From Elmis aenea (taxonomy: Eukaryota > Arthropoda > Insecta > Coleoptera > Elmidae), in contig OX393576.1 in NCBI GenBank assembly GCA_947652605.1, forward strand, positions 54,226,966 through 54,290,965: a stretch of 64,000 bases of DNA. The letters run 5' to 3'. A model generated the notes under the pieces. That model saw nothing but the letters and a program-made list of their open reading frames with translations. It was not told the origin of the DNA and made no database searches. Positions within the stretch are counted from its first letter, which is position 1. Each line of letters starts with the position of its first letter. Below, one piece after another: positions 1 to 11,146 of this stretch. The translations under genes and the position numbers were made by a program.

Positions 1-136
1 CTGATTACAAAGAAAGAATTGGTAGGGGTGGTAGTGGCATATGGCTCGAATGAGAATGCGGCAGAAGAGGATAAGAGTAGTGGTAGACTACGGTTCCTGC
101 GACAGTTCGATGGCATATTCATCCGGAGCTTACTAT

Positions 137-515
137 GATCGATGTTTGAAGATCGCGAAGAAGTCTTTCAAGGTCGTCGACAATGACCAGAGGGTGGTTG
201 CTGAAGGAGTCTTTGAAATGTTTGAGGGTGTGATTTTTGGGGTTGCCGAAGAAGTCTTTTAAGTTCGTCGACAATGACCGGAGGGTGGTTGCTGAAGGAG
301 TCGTCCGGGGGTGGTGGACATTTCAAAGACTCCTTCAGCAACCACTACGACCACCGACTTCTTCAGCAACCTCTCTGTTGAAAAAATACCCCACCCCTAG
401 CAAACATTTCAAAGACTCCTTCGGCAACCACCCCCTTTCGATGTGGTAGGGGTGAGAAGTCTTTGAAATATCCAAGGCTTTGAAGGGTGGGGGTTTGCCG
501 AAGAGGTTTTTCAAA
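137..515. repeat. Local direct and inverted repeats of a purine-rich motif
   Basis: A unit containing GAAGAAGTCTTT, GTCGTCGACAATGACC and GTGGTTGCTGAAGGAG occurs at about 153-230 and again at 243-302. Inverted copies of its end (CATTTCAAAGACTCCTTC) lie at about 326-350 and 402-430, and another forward copy of the AAGTCTTTGAAAT core is at about 451-467. Short open frames here are by-products of the repeats. No TE family was recognised; it may be a subterminal repeat block or a decayed foldback element. Confidence 0.6.
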
Positions 516-1052
516 TGTATGACTATAGGCGGTCTGTTATGTGTGTCACCAGTAACTAGTTCACTTAAAAAAATCGCAAAATTCGAACTTAATCAAGCAG
601 AGGATGTGTATAAAAATGTTTTAACCGAATTTTTAAGTCAGTTTTGTTCAAAATAAGATTCCACCTAGTGCAAGCAGAGGTTCTTAAACTTATCGCCATC
701 TAACGGATTTTTAGTCCACAAAGTTTGTGATGTTCCACCATCCATAACCACACAGAAACTACCGATTTCGATCACTTCTGAGTTGCCCCGTGTGTGGAGC
801 TACATCAGTAATGAGTTTGTAACCGGTTAGTAATTTCAATCACAAACCAGTTGCGTTTGTTTTGAGTTGCTCCGTGTGCAGAGGGCCTAACTCGCATAAA
901 AATAAAAAAGATCAATAGGAATTCTAGTAATCAAGATAAAAACATTTGAAAGAATAATATTAAACGAGGAGGTTTAAGTTCAATTACAAAACAATCGTTT
1001 TCATGATCAACTCAAATTTTTCATCGCTTTTTGATGTTAAGTCCATAAAATC
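516..1052. other. Intergenic; possible decayed MITE at about 525-890
   Basis: Two imperfect copies of a GAGTTGCYCCGTGTG motif lie near 780-800 and 863-880. The second runs into GCAGAGGGCC, which could be the terminus of an old element. The left side near 530 (TAGGCGGTCTG) matches its reverse complement only weakly. Nothing else was seen. Confidence 0.2.
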
Positions 1053-1364
1053 GTGCAAGGAGAAACAAACAGAATGCATTTAAAAAAAGTTCTTCACCAA
1101 ATTGAAAATGATTGCAACAAAAAGGCCGTGAAAATTTACATTTTAAATGATTGGCGCAGATATCAAAAGTTTGACAAACACTGGAATATTGTTAAGCGTA
1201 TTTGTAAATTGAAAAAACACACCAATGATGACATCAACTTCCAAGCTATATATCTTTATGACAGTCGAATCAATACTTTACTTGCTTTTGCTGCTAATAA
1301 ATTCGGTATTCGTTTATTCAAACAAAAAAATTACATCAATATGAAGCACAAAACATCTGTGTGA
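1053..1364 (+). CDS. Small ORF of unknown nature (103 aa)
   Basis: An open frame of 103 codons, rich in Lys, Asn and Ile, with no motif I recognise. There is no signal peptide or membrane segment, only a basic N-terminal half. Its composition matches the AT-rich surroundings and no flanking terminal repeats were seen. It may be a chance ORF, an exon or a remnant of a mobile element. Confidence 0.12.
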   Translation: MQGETNRMHLKKVLHQIENDCNKKAVKIYILNDWRRYQKFDKHWNIVKRICKLKKHTNDDINFQAIYLYDSRINTLLAFAANKFGIRLFKQKNYINMKHKTSV

Positions 1365-1790
1365 CGTATTCATCATACAGGGTTCGTCGTCTTCAATTTA
1401 ACTGATAAAATATTTTAGTTGTACTTAGTCAAAAAAAAAAAACAGTATACTTAAATAATAACAGAAAAGATTCGCAAGTTCCATTAACATTTCCATCGTT
1501 AATACATTTTAAGTTATAATTAAACCTACGGTAACAGTAAGTTATAGCCTCCTTGAATTTTTTTTTACATCCGTTACTGTAATAAAGTCAATTTCTTTCC
1601 GTCCCAAACTTTGAAAGCTATTATTATCAGATTCTCATAAATAATTCTGACGGGGGAATTGGTTTTCTTTTTTTCATTGATACGTTCTGGCAGGGGTCTT
1701 ACAATGAGACCGGTATGATTGTTGGTAAAAGCAGTTAGGATGCTTTCAAAATTACTTACGTTATAAACAACTATTTGTTGTACTAAATAC
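1365..1790. other. Intergenic, no feature seen
   Basis: AT-rich sequence with a short A-run near 1431 and no gene or repeat that I can support. Confidence 0.4.
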
Positions 1791-1794
1791 TTAA

Positions 1795-3811
1795 CCCTTA
1801 TCCGGGCAAGGTGAGTCCAATGGACTCTTTTGACTATTTGAAAGCTTATTTTGTGAAAACTATATAAGATGGTGTACTGCCAATTTTTTACTTTGTTTAT
1901 TATAGTATAGCCATTACAATTCTACCATAATTAATGAAATTATAATACGATGTTATAAATAAAAAAACTTTTTGAAATTGCAAGCGTAACAGAACCACGG
2001 AGTCCATTGGACTCCAATCGTCTACCGTAAGGGAATTACCGACGTTCACGTGTGCTATCGTAATCCAGACGCGTTGTGTTTAGACTAATGTTGTCTGTGC
2101 TTGCTCGTTGTTGTGTTTACACTAATTCTGTTGGTGCTGTTATTAAAATAAGTTTATTTATAATTTTGGTTTTTTGCAACATTACATCTGTTCTCGTTTG
2201 GTATGTAGCTTTTATTAGTAAGTATTTTTTAGTAAATCTTGCAATTTGTGTTTTAGTTATTAGTATCACTGCTAATTACTATGGCTAATAAAAAGTTATC
2301 AGAAAAAGAACTTGAGGAAATTCTACTCAATTTGTCGGACAATGAAGACGATGTTGATGTTGATAAATATACTGATTCAGAATCAGATTCAGAGGTGGAC
2401 AATTACAGTGTAGCAAGTGAACTTAGTGATACCCAAAGTGAATTTGAAGATATAGACGCAAATAATAGCGCAAATAATCCTGAAAGTAATAATGCTAACA
2501 ATGATATTGAAACTGAAAGTGATAATCAAGATGAACCAATAAAGTTTTTTGGCAAAGATGGGACAGAATGGTCGCGTAGTGCTTTTCCAACTGGACGTGC
2601 TCGTGCACATAACATAATAAAAGGATCTTTGAGTAAAGTTTGTCTTCCACAAGGTGTTCTTATCGAGGAACCTGTAGATGCATTTTTGTTATACATAAAT
2701 AAACAAATTGTCGACAAAATCGTTAACTATACCAACCAAGAGGCGATTCGGGTGATAGGGCCTGAAAAGTGGAAAAATTGCGACTCCATTGAGTTATACG
2801 CGTTTATAGGACTTCTAATTACAGCTGGCCATCTAAAATCTAATTATACAAATTATGATGTTCTTTGGAATCGAATTTATGGACCACCAATATTTCGGGC
2901 AACAATGGGACTAAAGCGTTTCAAACTGCTATTACGTTTCATCAGATTTGATGACAAAACAAGTAGATCTGAAAGGCGAAAAAAAGATAAACTAGCCCCA
3001 ATTCGCGACATTTGGAATCTTGTGAATACTAATTTTAAAAAATTTTATACACCTGGGGATAACATTACTATCGACGAACAACTTTTGCCATTTCGTGGCA
3101 GATGCTCTTTCAGACAGTATATGCCTTCCAAGCCGGATAAGTACGGCTTAAAAATCTGGTGGGCTTGTGATTCAGAAAATTATTACCCACTAAATGGACT
3201 TCCATATGTTGGAAAAGAAGGCAACAATGTTGCGAAAAACTTGGGAAGACAGGTTGTGGAAACTCTGGCAGAACCTTTTTATCGATCAAAAAGAAACATT
3301 ACCTGTGACAACTATTTCACGGATTTGGATTTAGCGTATAACTTGCTATCAAATGGACTTACGCTGGTGGGAACTGTAAGAAAGAACAAGAGGTTCATTC
3401 CAAAGGAGTTTCAGCCACACAAAAGTCGCGATGAGAATTCTTCAGTATTTGGTTTTACCAAGAAGGCTACGTTAGTATCGTATGTCCCAAAACCAAAGAA
3501 AAGTGTGATTGTATTATCCACCATGCATCACTCTGAAGAAGTCAGCGAAACCGATAAACATAAACCAGAAATTATCCTCAAATATAATCAAACTAAATGT
3601 GGAGTAGACAGTTTAGATCAAATGGTCCATGAATACATGTGCAAACGTAGAACGAATCGTTGGCCTTTTGCGTATTTTATGAATATATTAGGCGTGTGGA
3701 GTAGCGGCATATGTCGTGTGGAAAAAATTGTTTCCTTCCTGGAACAACAAAAAGCACGAAAAGAGACGTTTGTTTCTCATAAATATTGCAGAAAGCTTAG
3801 TAGTGCCTGAG
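1795..3811 (+). mobile_element. piggyBac-like DNA transposon, 3' end missing
   Basis: TTAA at 1791-1794 is followed by CCCTTATCCGGG, the expected form of a piggyBac left end (TTAA target, terminal CCCT). Subterminal palindromes GAGTCCAATGGACTC (about 1812) and GAGTCCATTGGACTCC (about 2000) lie before the transposase frame. No matching right end (GGGTTAA) is found; the sequence passes directly into a hAT-type terminus at 3812-3866. The element is therefore truncated on the 3' side and lacks one end. Confidence 0.85.
2281..3810 (+). CDS. piggyBac-like transposase, C-terminally truncated (509 aa)
   Basis: Encodes a DDD cut-and-paste transposase of the piggyBac family (DDE_Tnp_1_7), which acts at TTAA sites. 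Residues 1-85 are acidic and low-complexity, as usual for the family. The three catalytic aspartates can be placed: D265 in TIDEQLLPF, D343 in TCDNYFTD and D443 in GVDSLDQM, close to D268/D346/D447 known in the Trichoplusia ni enzyme. The frame has no internal stop. It ends at KYCRKLSSA, short of the usual C-terminal cysteine-rich domain, and the stop codon is supplied by the hAT-type repeat that begins there. The protein probably lost its end-binding zinc domain. The start ATG follows directly on AT-rich sequence with no competing in-frame upstream ATG. Related remnants lie at 5.2-5.6 kb and 7.7-7.9 kb. Confidence 0.9.
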   Translation: MANKKLSEKELEEILLNLSDNEDDVDVDKYTDSESDSEVDNYSVASELSDTQSEFEDIDANNSANNPESNNANNDIETESDNQDEPIKFFGKDGTEWSRSAFPTGRARAHNIIKGSLSKVCLPQGVLIEEPVDAFLLYINKQIVDKIVNYTNQEAIRVIGPEKWKNCDSIELYAFIGLLITAGHLKSNYTNYDVLWNRIYGPPIFRATMGLKRFKLLLRFIRFDDKTSRSERRKKDKLAPIRDIWNLVNTNFKKFYTPGDNITIDEQLLPFRGRCSFRQYMPSKPDKYGLKIWWACDSENYYPLNGLPYVGKEGNNVAKNLGRQVVETLAEPFYRSKRNITCDNYFTDLDLAYNLLSNGLTLVGTVRKNKRFIPKEFQPHKSRDENSSVFGFTKKATLVSYVPKPKKSVIVLSTMHHSEEVSETDKHKPEIILKYNQTKCGVDSLDQMVHEYMCKRRTNRWPFAYFMNILGVWSSGICRVEKIVSFLEQQKARKETFVSHKYCRKLSSA

Positions 3812-3866
3812 CTGGAGCTGGAGCTGGAGCGGAGCAACTAAAAAATTGGACTGCTCCAAACCCCTG
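3812..3866. mobile_element. hAT-type terminus with GGAGC subterminal repeats
   Basis: Repeats of GAGCTG/GAGCGG lead into AACTAAAAAATTGGACTGCT and CCAAACCCCTG, whose reverse complement starts CAGGGG as in hAT elements. A near-identical end lies at 36480-36579. The next 8 bases, GTTTTAAC, fit a hAT target site. The opposite end is absent, so only the tip of the element remains, fused to the piggyBac gene. Confidence 0.65.
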
Positions 3867-4097
3867 GTTTTAACAACCCTATAAAGCGTGGGAATAAAAC
3901 TAAAAAAGGTTCAGTTTCAATATTACAGTGTTTGCGAAAACATCTAAAAACTTCTAATTTAAGCATTGAAAATTAAAATATTTTTATAGAAATAGAAGCG
4001 AGTTTCATCCCATGGGTGGTAAAATGTCACCCAGAAATTAAAGGTACTTATACAAAACCTGTAACAAACTTAAATATTTTATAACCCATTATTCATC
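3867..4097. other. Intergenic, no feature seen
   Basis: AT-rich sequence with nothing recognisable. Confidence 0.3.
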
Positions 4098-4396
4098 TCT
4101 TAAAATAAGAAACGAGGTCATACGGAAAAAAGTAAATGCAGTAAAGAACTTGACCGATATATTTGGAAAACAACAACTGATTTGGTATGGTCATCTAAAC
4201 GGAATGCATGCTCAAAGAATCCCACATCAAACAATGACATGGATTCCATCTAAAAGAAGAAAAAGGGGAATACCGAAAAGGAGATGAATAGATGGTGTAA
4301 AAATTGCAAGGGACAAAAGGTATTTAACGGATAATGACTGAAAGGATAGGAAAGACTGGCGTTTAGGATGCGGTAAACGGCAGCCAGCAGTATGAA
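4098..4396 (+). pseudogene. Non-LTR retrotransposon remnant, C-terminal tail of the RT protein
   Basis: The forward frame reads SLKIRNEVIRKKVN, then QQLIWYGHLNGM, WIPSKRRKRGIPKRR and KDWRLGCGKRQ, with in-frame stops. This is the typical C-terminal segment of insect endonuclease/reverse-transcriptase LINE proteins (WYGHV..RM, GRRKRGRPK, R..WR.G..RR). RT and endonuclease domains are not present here. It is dead, and an inverted-repeat element follows it directly. Confidence 0.75.
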
Positions 4397-4408
4397 AAAC
4401 CGCTTTGT

Positions 4409-4703
4409 ATATGTCGTAGGCATAAAGTGAAATCCGGCATTTTATAAAACGCCTAGGCACAAAACTATTAGCTTCATTTTTATTATTTATTTAAAAAAAA
4501 AAACTTTAACCAACCTTTAACCTGACTCTCTACTACTGACCAAATGAATGAGGGTCAGGTTAAAGGTTGGTTAAAGCTTTTTTTTTGTATGAACAAATGT
4601 ATGGGTTTAAGAAAAAGTCATAATTTGCTCGTTTTGCCGGCTTTTTATAAAATGCCTAGGCGTTTTATAAAATGCCGGATTTCACATTATGCCTACGACA
4701 TAT
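4409..4703. mobile_element. Inverted-repeat element with a second hairpin inside
   Basis: The left arm (about 4409-4460: GTCGTAGGCAT, GAAATCCGGCATTTTATAAA, CGCCTAGGCA) is repeated in reverse complement at about 4639-4703. Between them a second inverted repeat pairs CTTTAACCAACCTTTAACCT (about 4502) with its complement (about 4557-4580) around a short loop. The family is unknown. It sits just after the LINE remnant, probably inserted in its 3' region. Confidence 0.7.
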
Positions 4704-5179
4704 ATATTCTTCTCCAATGATCGACGGAGACCTGCATGACTATGCAGCCCCTAAAAGACAAAATTAGTTGTCTCTTCAGCCAGTGCCCCTCCGTGGGTAG
4801 GAGGCTCCCTTGTCCAAAAAGTTGAAATAATGATTTCATTTTAAATTGCAGAATACAATATTCGATAAATTACATAGTTCTTGGTTTTAAGATGCTAATA
4901 ATTGCATTCATTATATAGGTACTAAAACATATGTTACATTTAACCATGCATCTACCAAAAATATAGTGCTGCTAAAACTACCGACCGTGTCCAACGGACC
5001 CGGCCTATTTTGAATTGCTCTTGCATACCTAATAATGAAACATAAACATTACACATCGTTATAATTTTCAAAACTTACTTAATAGAAACACCCTTAAATA
5101 CAAAATTTTAAAATAAAAATAAATAAACACATATCCTGAAAAAAAACAGACAGATCAATTTTTTTTCTTCACATATGTA
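4704..5179. other. Intergenic
   Basis: AT-rich. A short palindromic TCCAACGGA motif near 4990 resembles piggyBac subterminal palindromes and could belong to the reverse-strand piggyBac relic that follows, but no TTAA-flanked end was found. Confidence 0.25.
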
Positions 5180-5560
5180 TTAGGTACATAAAACGATACT
5201 TTTTTTGCAATTGTTGCATATTGTCTTTGTCTTCTTATCATTTTTCACAAGACAATACGAACATCTTTTCTTTAATAATGGAATGTTTCCCACAATAGCA
5301 CTCGTTGACGGTTTTGGATTGTTTTCCATCGCTTCTCCATGTTTGGCTAATTGCTTGTCCAATTCGATGATAAAATTGCGGCGCCTTTTATACTTGTTAA
5401 CTCGTTATAAAAATCAGGATTAATTGCTTTCCAAATAATGAAAGAATTCATTACGCCAATGTCAATCATATTATAAAATAAGACTAACGGCCATCTTCTT
5501 GTCATTCGTTTCACACTGTAGCAACTTTGCAACTTTTTCCTCTTGCAAAGCAATAATCTG
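5180..5560 (-). pseudogene. piggyBac-like transposase relic, C-terminal region
   Basis: The reverse strand encodes CYSVKRMTRRWPLVLFYNM and then IDIGVMNSFIIWKAINPDF. After a frameshift it continues FIIELDKQL and a cysteine-rich end RCSYCLVKNDKKTKTICNNC. This matches the C-terminal third of piggyBac transposases, including the C-x2-C zinc domain that the gene at 2281-3810 lacks. The frame is broken between the two parts. It is not contiguous with the other piggyBac pieces and runs opposite to them. Confidence 0.85.
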
Positions 5561-6000
5561 CCTTAATCTATGTTGTCGCCCAGGAAGTTTCTTGGTTTAA
5601 AAGAAATATTTCCAAATAATCCATCTAAATACTAATAAATATTGCTTAACTTTTAATTTTAAAAAACTTTTGTTTTAATTTTTAGAAAACGACTATTAAA
5701 AACAATTTATAAAAATTTCAAGACTTTTATCCCTATGCCAGTAGTCAATATTGTTATTATTTATTTAAATAATTTACATGCAGCTATTTAGCAAATATCA
5801 TAATTACAAACGACGTTATTTAACATCATTTTAATTTAGTTGACAATTTTTTATTATTTTACTAGTGTCTTTCAATTTGTTTTTAAACCCTGCTGTATTA
5901 TTTATACATAAATGTTTGTGTTTCAAAATCAGTATTTAATAATAGTTCTTCTATTTATTTAATACCTAAAGTGTATTGAAATAAGATTAACACACCTTGG
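5561..6000. other. Intergenic, no feature seen
   Basis: AT-rich with poly-T/poly-A runs only. Confidence 0.3.
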
Positions 6001-6260
6001 ACCTCTATCTACTTCAACAATCCATGGACAACAGTCTAGCAGTCTAGCTCAACAAAGCTGGACAACAGTCCAACAACAACCCTGGACAACCGTCCAGCTA
6101 TCAGACACTTTGGTCACGTTGGGTACCGTTGGCATGCTGGGTGGACCTGGGTGGACACTCCGGAGTACATCAGGATTTCTAAAGCGCCTCAACACCCAGG
6201 TGTACCCCACACAGGGGCCCGCGGGTGGGCCTGCACATGGGACCACTACCCCAGCCCTCT
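6001..6260. other. GC-richer patch with short CTGGACAAC-type repeats
   Basis: The words GGACAACAGTC, CTGGACAAC and GACAACCGTCCAG recur between about 6020 and 6100, followed by an open, GC-richer stretch to about 6250. Several frames are open but overlap each other and none resembles a known protein. It may be a satellite-like remnant or part of an unknown element. Confidence 0.25.
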
Positions 6261-7479
6261 GTATGGAGAAATTAAGAAAATTAGTAGCATGATTAGTACA
6301 TTACCAAAAGAATTGCAATTCAACACAAAAATAACACATATAACACAATAACATAATAATCACCAATAACTGCAGTGTTACATAATACTAAACGCTATCT
6401 GATATAACTGCATACTGCTTGCACTACACAATGCCAACCCTTTTTACAACCACACAGCATCACACACGTAACATGTATATTTTTAACAACTCTAAAACTG
6501 TCGAAAGTGATCTGCCCTGCATCTCAAGTGCCCCTGTACCGGGGTGACGTCGGCGAATTCATATACAAATTTCTGAGTCACTTCTAACTACTTCCAACAA
6601 AATTAAGAACCAAATACGAGTACCCTATCTTTATTTAATAGTAATACTAATTCTATTGACTAATTTACTGTTTTCTCTAGTAAGACGTCGTGTCCAGAAA
6701 AATTAAACGTCGATTGATAGTTTGCACTGCCACTGTGTCTATCCAATAGCTCAAATCCATTACAGGCAAGGAACAACAGCGTCACTTTTCTTTTATTTGC
6801 TTTCTAACCGTGCTAAAAAGGTGCCAAATACTTTCAATTTGTAATCTTCTCGGAGACCATTATATTTGTATTTTAACGTTTCGACAAAATCGCTAAAGTC
6901 ATCACTAGGTTCTATTAGTTTTTCGATGTAATGAAAAATTAGCCAAATTATGGCATTGTTAGCCTTTTCATTAATTATTATATAATGTTATGTTATTGTC
7001 TAAGCTGTACAGTTATATTATAATAGTTAGAGTTTAAAGTGTACTTCATGACAAAATAGGGCAGTATTTATTGTATAAGCTGCTTCCTAGATTACGTAAG
7101 TACCTCGCAATTTATTGCACAGAACGGTCTAGTTCACTGATTAAACTAATTTGTTAAAGTTAAATGGTTAACAAATTAGTAAGTAATATAACCGGATAGC
7201 ACCATTATCTTAACGAAGTATCATTTCAACAATAACTTAATAATTTCTTAAATTGTATAAGTGATGCATTCATTAAAATAAACAAGTTAAATTAAAAATC
7301 ACTGCTCTTCTTATTGATGGGTCTTTTGTAGAAATGTAAAAATGTTAGCACGTTTAAGACTCTCCCTCGTCGCCAGTTATTAGCAGGTAGAAAATTGTTA
7401 TAATTACAGCAAATTGCCTAAGTCTTTCTAAACTTATTTGCATATTTTTCAAGAAAAAATCGAAAATGTAACCTTTCTA
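6261..7479. other. Intergenic, no gene seen
   Basis: AT-rich sequence. Near 6850-6900 the reverse strand has a GACTTTAGCGATTTTGTCG / CGAAACGTTAAAAT phrase of the kind seen at retroelement 3' ends, which is not enough to call a family. Confidence 0.3.
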
Positions 7480-7925
7480 GAATCGCGTGTCGGTCCCACA
7501 GACCGACGATTTACAAATTCGTTTATATCTCAAAAACTACTAATTTCTCCGGTCTCCCATTTCGAGTACCTTCCTAACATGGTAAGACCTCGCATCAGTC
7601 GCAGCGATACTGTTCCCGGCGGGCTCCCGTAAAGCGCTAGGTCATATTTCGGTCCGTGACATCGACGCGAGTTTATGTATTACAGAAAAAGGAGAAACGT
7701 AACAATGGACAACTGGTTCACCAATGTTGATTTAGCGAAATTATTATTAAAAAGGCATAACTTGACGACTGTAGGGACAACTCGCAAAAATAAAAGAGAA
7801 ATACCTCCAAAATGTTTTGCACAGTAAGGGTCGTATAGTTGAGTCCAGTTTCTTGGTTTTACAAATAACTGTACTCTAGTGTCGTATATGCCCAAAAGAG
7901 GCAAAATTGTGTTGATCATTTCGAC
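7480..7925 (+). pseudogene. piggyBac-like element relic with central transposase fragment
   Basis: From about 7693 the forward frame reads RNVTMDNWFTNVDLA, TTVGTTRKNKREIPPKCF and, after a stop, TLVSYMPKRGKIVL. This is the second catalytic-Asp region of piggyBac transposases (DNWFT..DLA). A subterminal-style palindrome GTCGGTCCCACAGACCGAC sits upstream near 7489. N- and C-terminal parts of the protein are missing and the frame is broken, so this is an internally deleted dead copy. Confidence 0.8.
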
Positions 7926-9640
7926 TATTATCCAAATTTGAGAAATAAAATAGAACCTAAATTAACCGCTCCCCTTTAGGGGGTGTAACTCCGAAAGGAG
8001 ACGTCTAAGGAAAAAAAATTATATAAAAGACCCCATTTAATTTAAGATAAGGAATCACCTCCGATTTTTTTGCATATTTACGAAACACCCTGTATAATAT
8101 TCTTGTATAACATTCATTGTCAATGCATCTTAATATGATTAGTTAAGTCAGTTAGTGTAAGCCGACAGAACCGGGTGTGAGCTATTAGGTAGATCTGAAT
8201 AATATTTATAATGAATTTGTTACGAATACGCGAAGGGTGTTAATTAACAGTAAAGATTAATAAAACTGTTTCAATCGCCTTACTAGATTAGCACAGTACT
8301 TTAACGCATTTTCTTTTGAAACACAAAAAGAAACTTTCCAGTGGTTTCTCTATTATTATACCTTGATACCACTGTACATGCAACCAACAATTCGTCAAGG
8401 TTATTTTGGTTGCATAAGATTAAACTAGGAGATAAAACTTGCGTGTATATATTTATTAAAAAACAAACACGAAAATCCGTATTTCAGAATAATTTTAGAA
8501 GGTAATTACAAAATTTTGTCTAAGAAACTAATATTCAGGATACATTGCAAAAAGTTCTACTTTCTAATATTTATTTTTATTCACTTCAACTGCTTCAACT
8601 GCCTATATTTAAAGAAACAACCAAAAGTTACAAGGTTTTTTGTATCGAAAATCGCTTAAGATTTTTTGCGATAAAAGTAATTTCTTTTCTAATTTATTAT
8701 GGAACGTTAATGTAAGGAATATAAAATAAATATACTTAATGTTGGGGTTAAAAAAAGCACACAAAATACGTTAATTCTACATTCCATTGTATGAGAAAAA
8801 TTATTGCAGCGCCATGTAATGCCATAACGCGAATATATATAACCATAATTTAAGCTTTTTAAACAGAAATTGTGTTGAGTGGAGAGAAAAATAAAAACTG
8901 TGTAACATTATATCAAGATTTTTATCTCTCTTGCTTCTAAACTCATTAGCATATAATATAATTATTGTCCAAATATAGAATTATTTCAATGTTTCTAAAA
9001 TTGTTATGTAACTTCTACTTGATTATGATAGATAGAGAATAATGTTAAGCCATTGTTACATATAATTTTATAGGTATTTACATTTCTTAAGTTTAATAAT
9101 TATCAGTGTGCAAAACTTGTGCCTTATAAAAATGTATTGTTTTAATTGTATCGATCAGGGCCGGTTCTATAAGAGGTACAGTGGGTGAACTATTAAAAAA
9201 ACAGGAAATAAATTTTTGGATAAAACTTTGGCATTTATGATGCAGATAAAGAGTTTTACTAACGTAGATTTTAATAACAACTATACCAAAAGATATTTCC
9301 CAATTTAAAATCAAACCATTAGCCCTGCTTCAATTATTGATAACAAACAATAATTATAATAACTCGTAACTTGTACCAAATGAGTTTTAAAAGGTTTTGC
9401 ACTTTGTTTTGTTTTTGTTTTCACAGCCTACTATAATTTTGTTTAAAAATAAAAACTAAGAAACCTCCGTAAATTGCGTATTATTGAAAATAAATACATC
9501 AACCCTTATATATTTGGAATGACAAAAAAATAATAAATTTATATAAGTCATAGCCAACTAAAGGTTCTATTTAAAAAAATACAACTTAATGTCAGAACTC
9601 GAATTTACTTTTTTTTTTTAAATTGACTACGCCACTGCAT
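7926..9640. other. Intergenic; one mariner-type MITE end and weak hAT-like tips
   Basis: ACACCCTG followed by TA at 8086-8094 is the standard terminus of the TA-flanked families seen across this window; its partner end was not found. CAGGGCCGG near 9156 and CTACGCCACTG near 9626-9636 look like hAT-type tips but do not pair with each other. No coding sequence was recognised. Confidence 0.35.
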
Positions 9641-10309
9641 TCCTATCAAAAAAGTGCCTGTAGAACGTCAAAATTATTTTTGTTTATTTTCATAAACGAG
9701 CGAGATACAGTCATAAAACGAAAAGTCGAACAATCGAGTTATCGGCGATAACTCGAAAACAAAAGACGATAACCAATTTGCGTTTTGACCATTAACTTTT
9801 TCTTGAAAAAAGAGATCGAGGATGCGCGATCCGTTTTTTAATACCTCTTATAGTTACAGAGATTCCCTATTAAAACATCGAAATTTGCCCACCCTGTACA
9901 TTACTTGATAGTATTTTTTCTGGTCGGAAATGCACAGATTTAAAAGAAATTTTTGAATGTAAAAGTTGCCAAATAACAAAAACTGTACACGTGCGATTTC
10001 GCTAGCAACTTACAGTTGCAGAACAATTTGTACAGCCATCGACTGTATAGCAACTAAGTAAGCACCAATCAGAATATGTTGCAAATATGCTACAAGGTGT
10101 TTTCAACGATTTAACGCATTCAATGAATTTTCTTTGTATATTTTGTTTGCTGTTGTTTAGAAACAAACATTTGAAACTCATTTCTTTGTGTTACATATGA
10201 CGTCATAAAAATTATTTATTTATGGGACTAGTGTAAAAACTCGGTAAAAAAATTATGTTGTATATTTTTTAATAGACATTGCGGTGGTAGAAAAATGATT
10301 ACAGTCATT
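9641..10309. other. Intergenic with a CACCCTG-TA mariner-type end at 9890-9898
   Basis: The stretch about 9655-9896 ends in CCCACCCTG|TA and contains short palindromes (ATCGAGTTATCGGCGATAAC near 9732), consistent with one arm of a MITE. The left terminus is not identified. Confidence 0.35.
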
Positions 10310-10596
10310 AAATTAAAACTTAATAAAAAAATAAATTTTGGTTCCAAAATTATTTGGGGTTATAAAAATTAACCAAAATAGTGCAGTTGTATCCAAAATC
10401 GCTTCCTCTTTCCAAAAATGTAAAAATATATGTTCCATTTAAAATAACAAAATTGGGGTCATTTCCAGCGAAACCGGAAGTGAAACAAATGTGGGCATGT
10501 GCCCGGTTTTTTGCAAATATCATATGTCTAAAATTTAATTTATCTTAAATCAAACTAAAGAAAACAGTGGGTGTACCACACTCTATTTACACCCGG
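10310..10596. mobile_element. Single arm of a TA-flanked MITE (same family as 54974-55919)
   Basis: Shares GGTCATTTCC, CGAAACCGGAAGTGAAAC, ATGTCTAAAATTT and ATTATTTGGGGTTATAAAAA with the foldback element at 54974-55919. Ends TTTACACCCGG followed by TA. Only one arm is present, so it is truncated or a solo arm. Confidence 0.6.
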
Positions 10597-11146
10597 TATA
10601 CATTTTTGAAAGATAAAATTCATTTGGCTCCTAAAAAATACAAAATATATATGGTGTTCTATTTAAGAAAACAATGTTATGTATCGGTGCGAAAAAAACA
10701 ATGAATTACCACAAACAACTACGTAACTTTTTGTACGCACGAAAAATTGTGTATCAAAACAAATTAATAAAATCATCTAATTCATGGTTTTGATATACTT
10801 TTTATTTTACTTCTATTTCATCCGATTCACGATTCGATTACGTTTACATTTTTTTCAAAGGAATTAATTATCACTTTTTTCAAATTTATCTGTTGTTTGG
10901 AGTTAACAAGGAAAACTTCCCCTTTATTATTTGAAAATCTAGAGATTAGCAGAAATAGCATTTAAAGAATTTAAACGCTTTTGTTTCAAAAATTGTCGAT
11001 TAACGAACTGTCAAGAAGTTAGTGCGAGCTATTCTTTGGACGAATGAATGAGATCGGAAGATAATTTCTTGGAAATAAAGATAATTGGATGAAACGAAGG
11101 TACTTCAAAAGTTCAAATTTATTTAAGGTGAAATTTAAAATCTGTA
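10597..11146. other. Intergenic, no feature seen
   Basis: AT-rich sequence without recognisable elements. Confidence 0.3.

Noticed and set aside
1053..1364. 103-codon ORF as a real gene
   Set aside because: No domain, no splice or promoter context and AT-rich composition like the flanks. Kept only as a low-confidence entry.
6049..6351. Overlapping 60-66 aa frames on both strands as genes
   Set aside because: Several frames are open at once because the patch is GC-richer. None resembles a protein family.
9156..9326. hAT element from CAGGGCCGG to GCCCTG
   Set aside because: The 8-base flanks (GTATCGAT and CTTCAATT) do not match and the termini agree over only a few bases.
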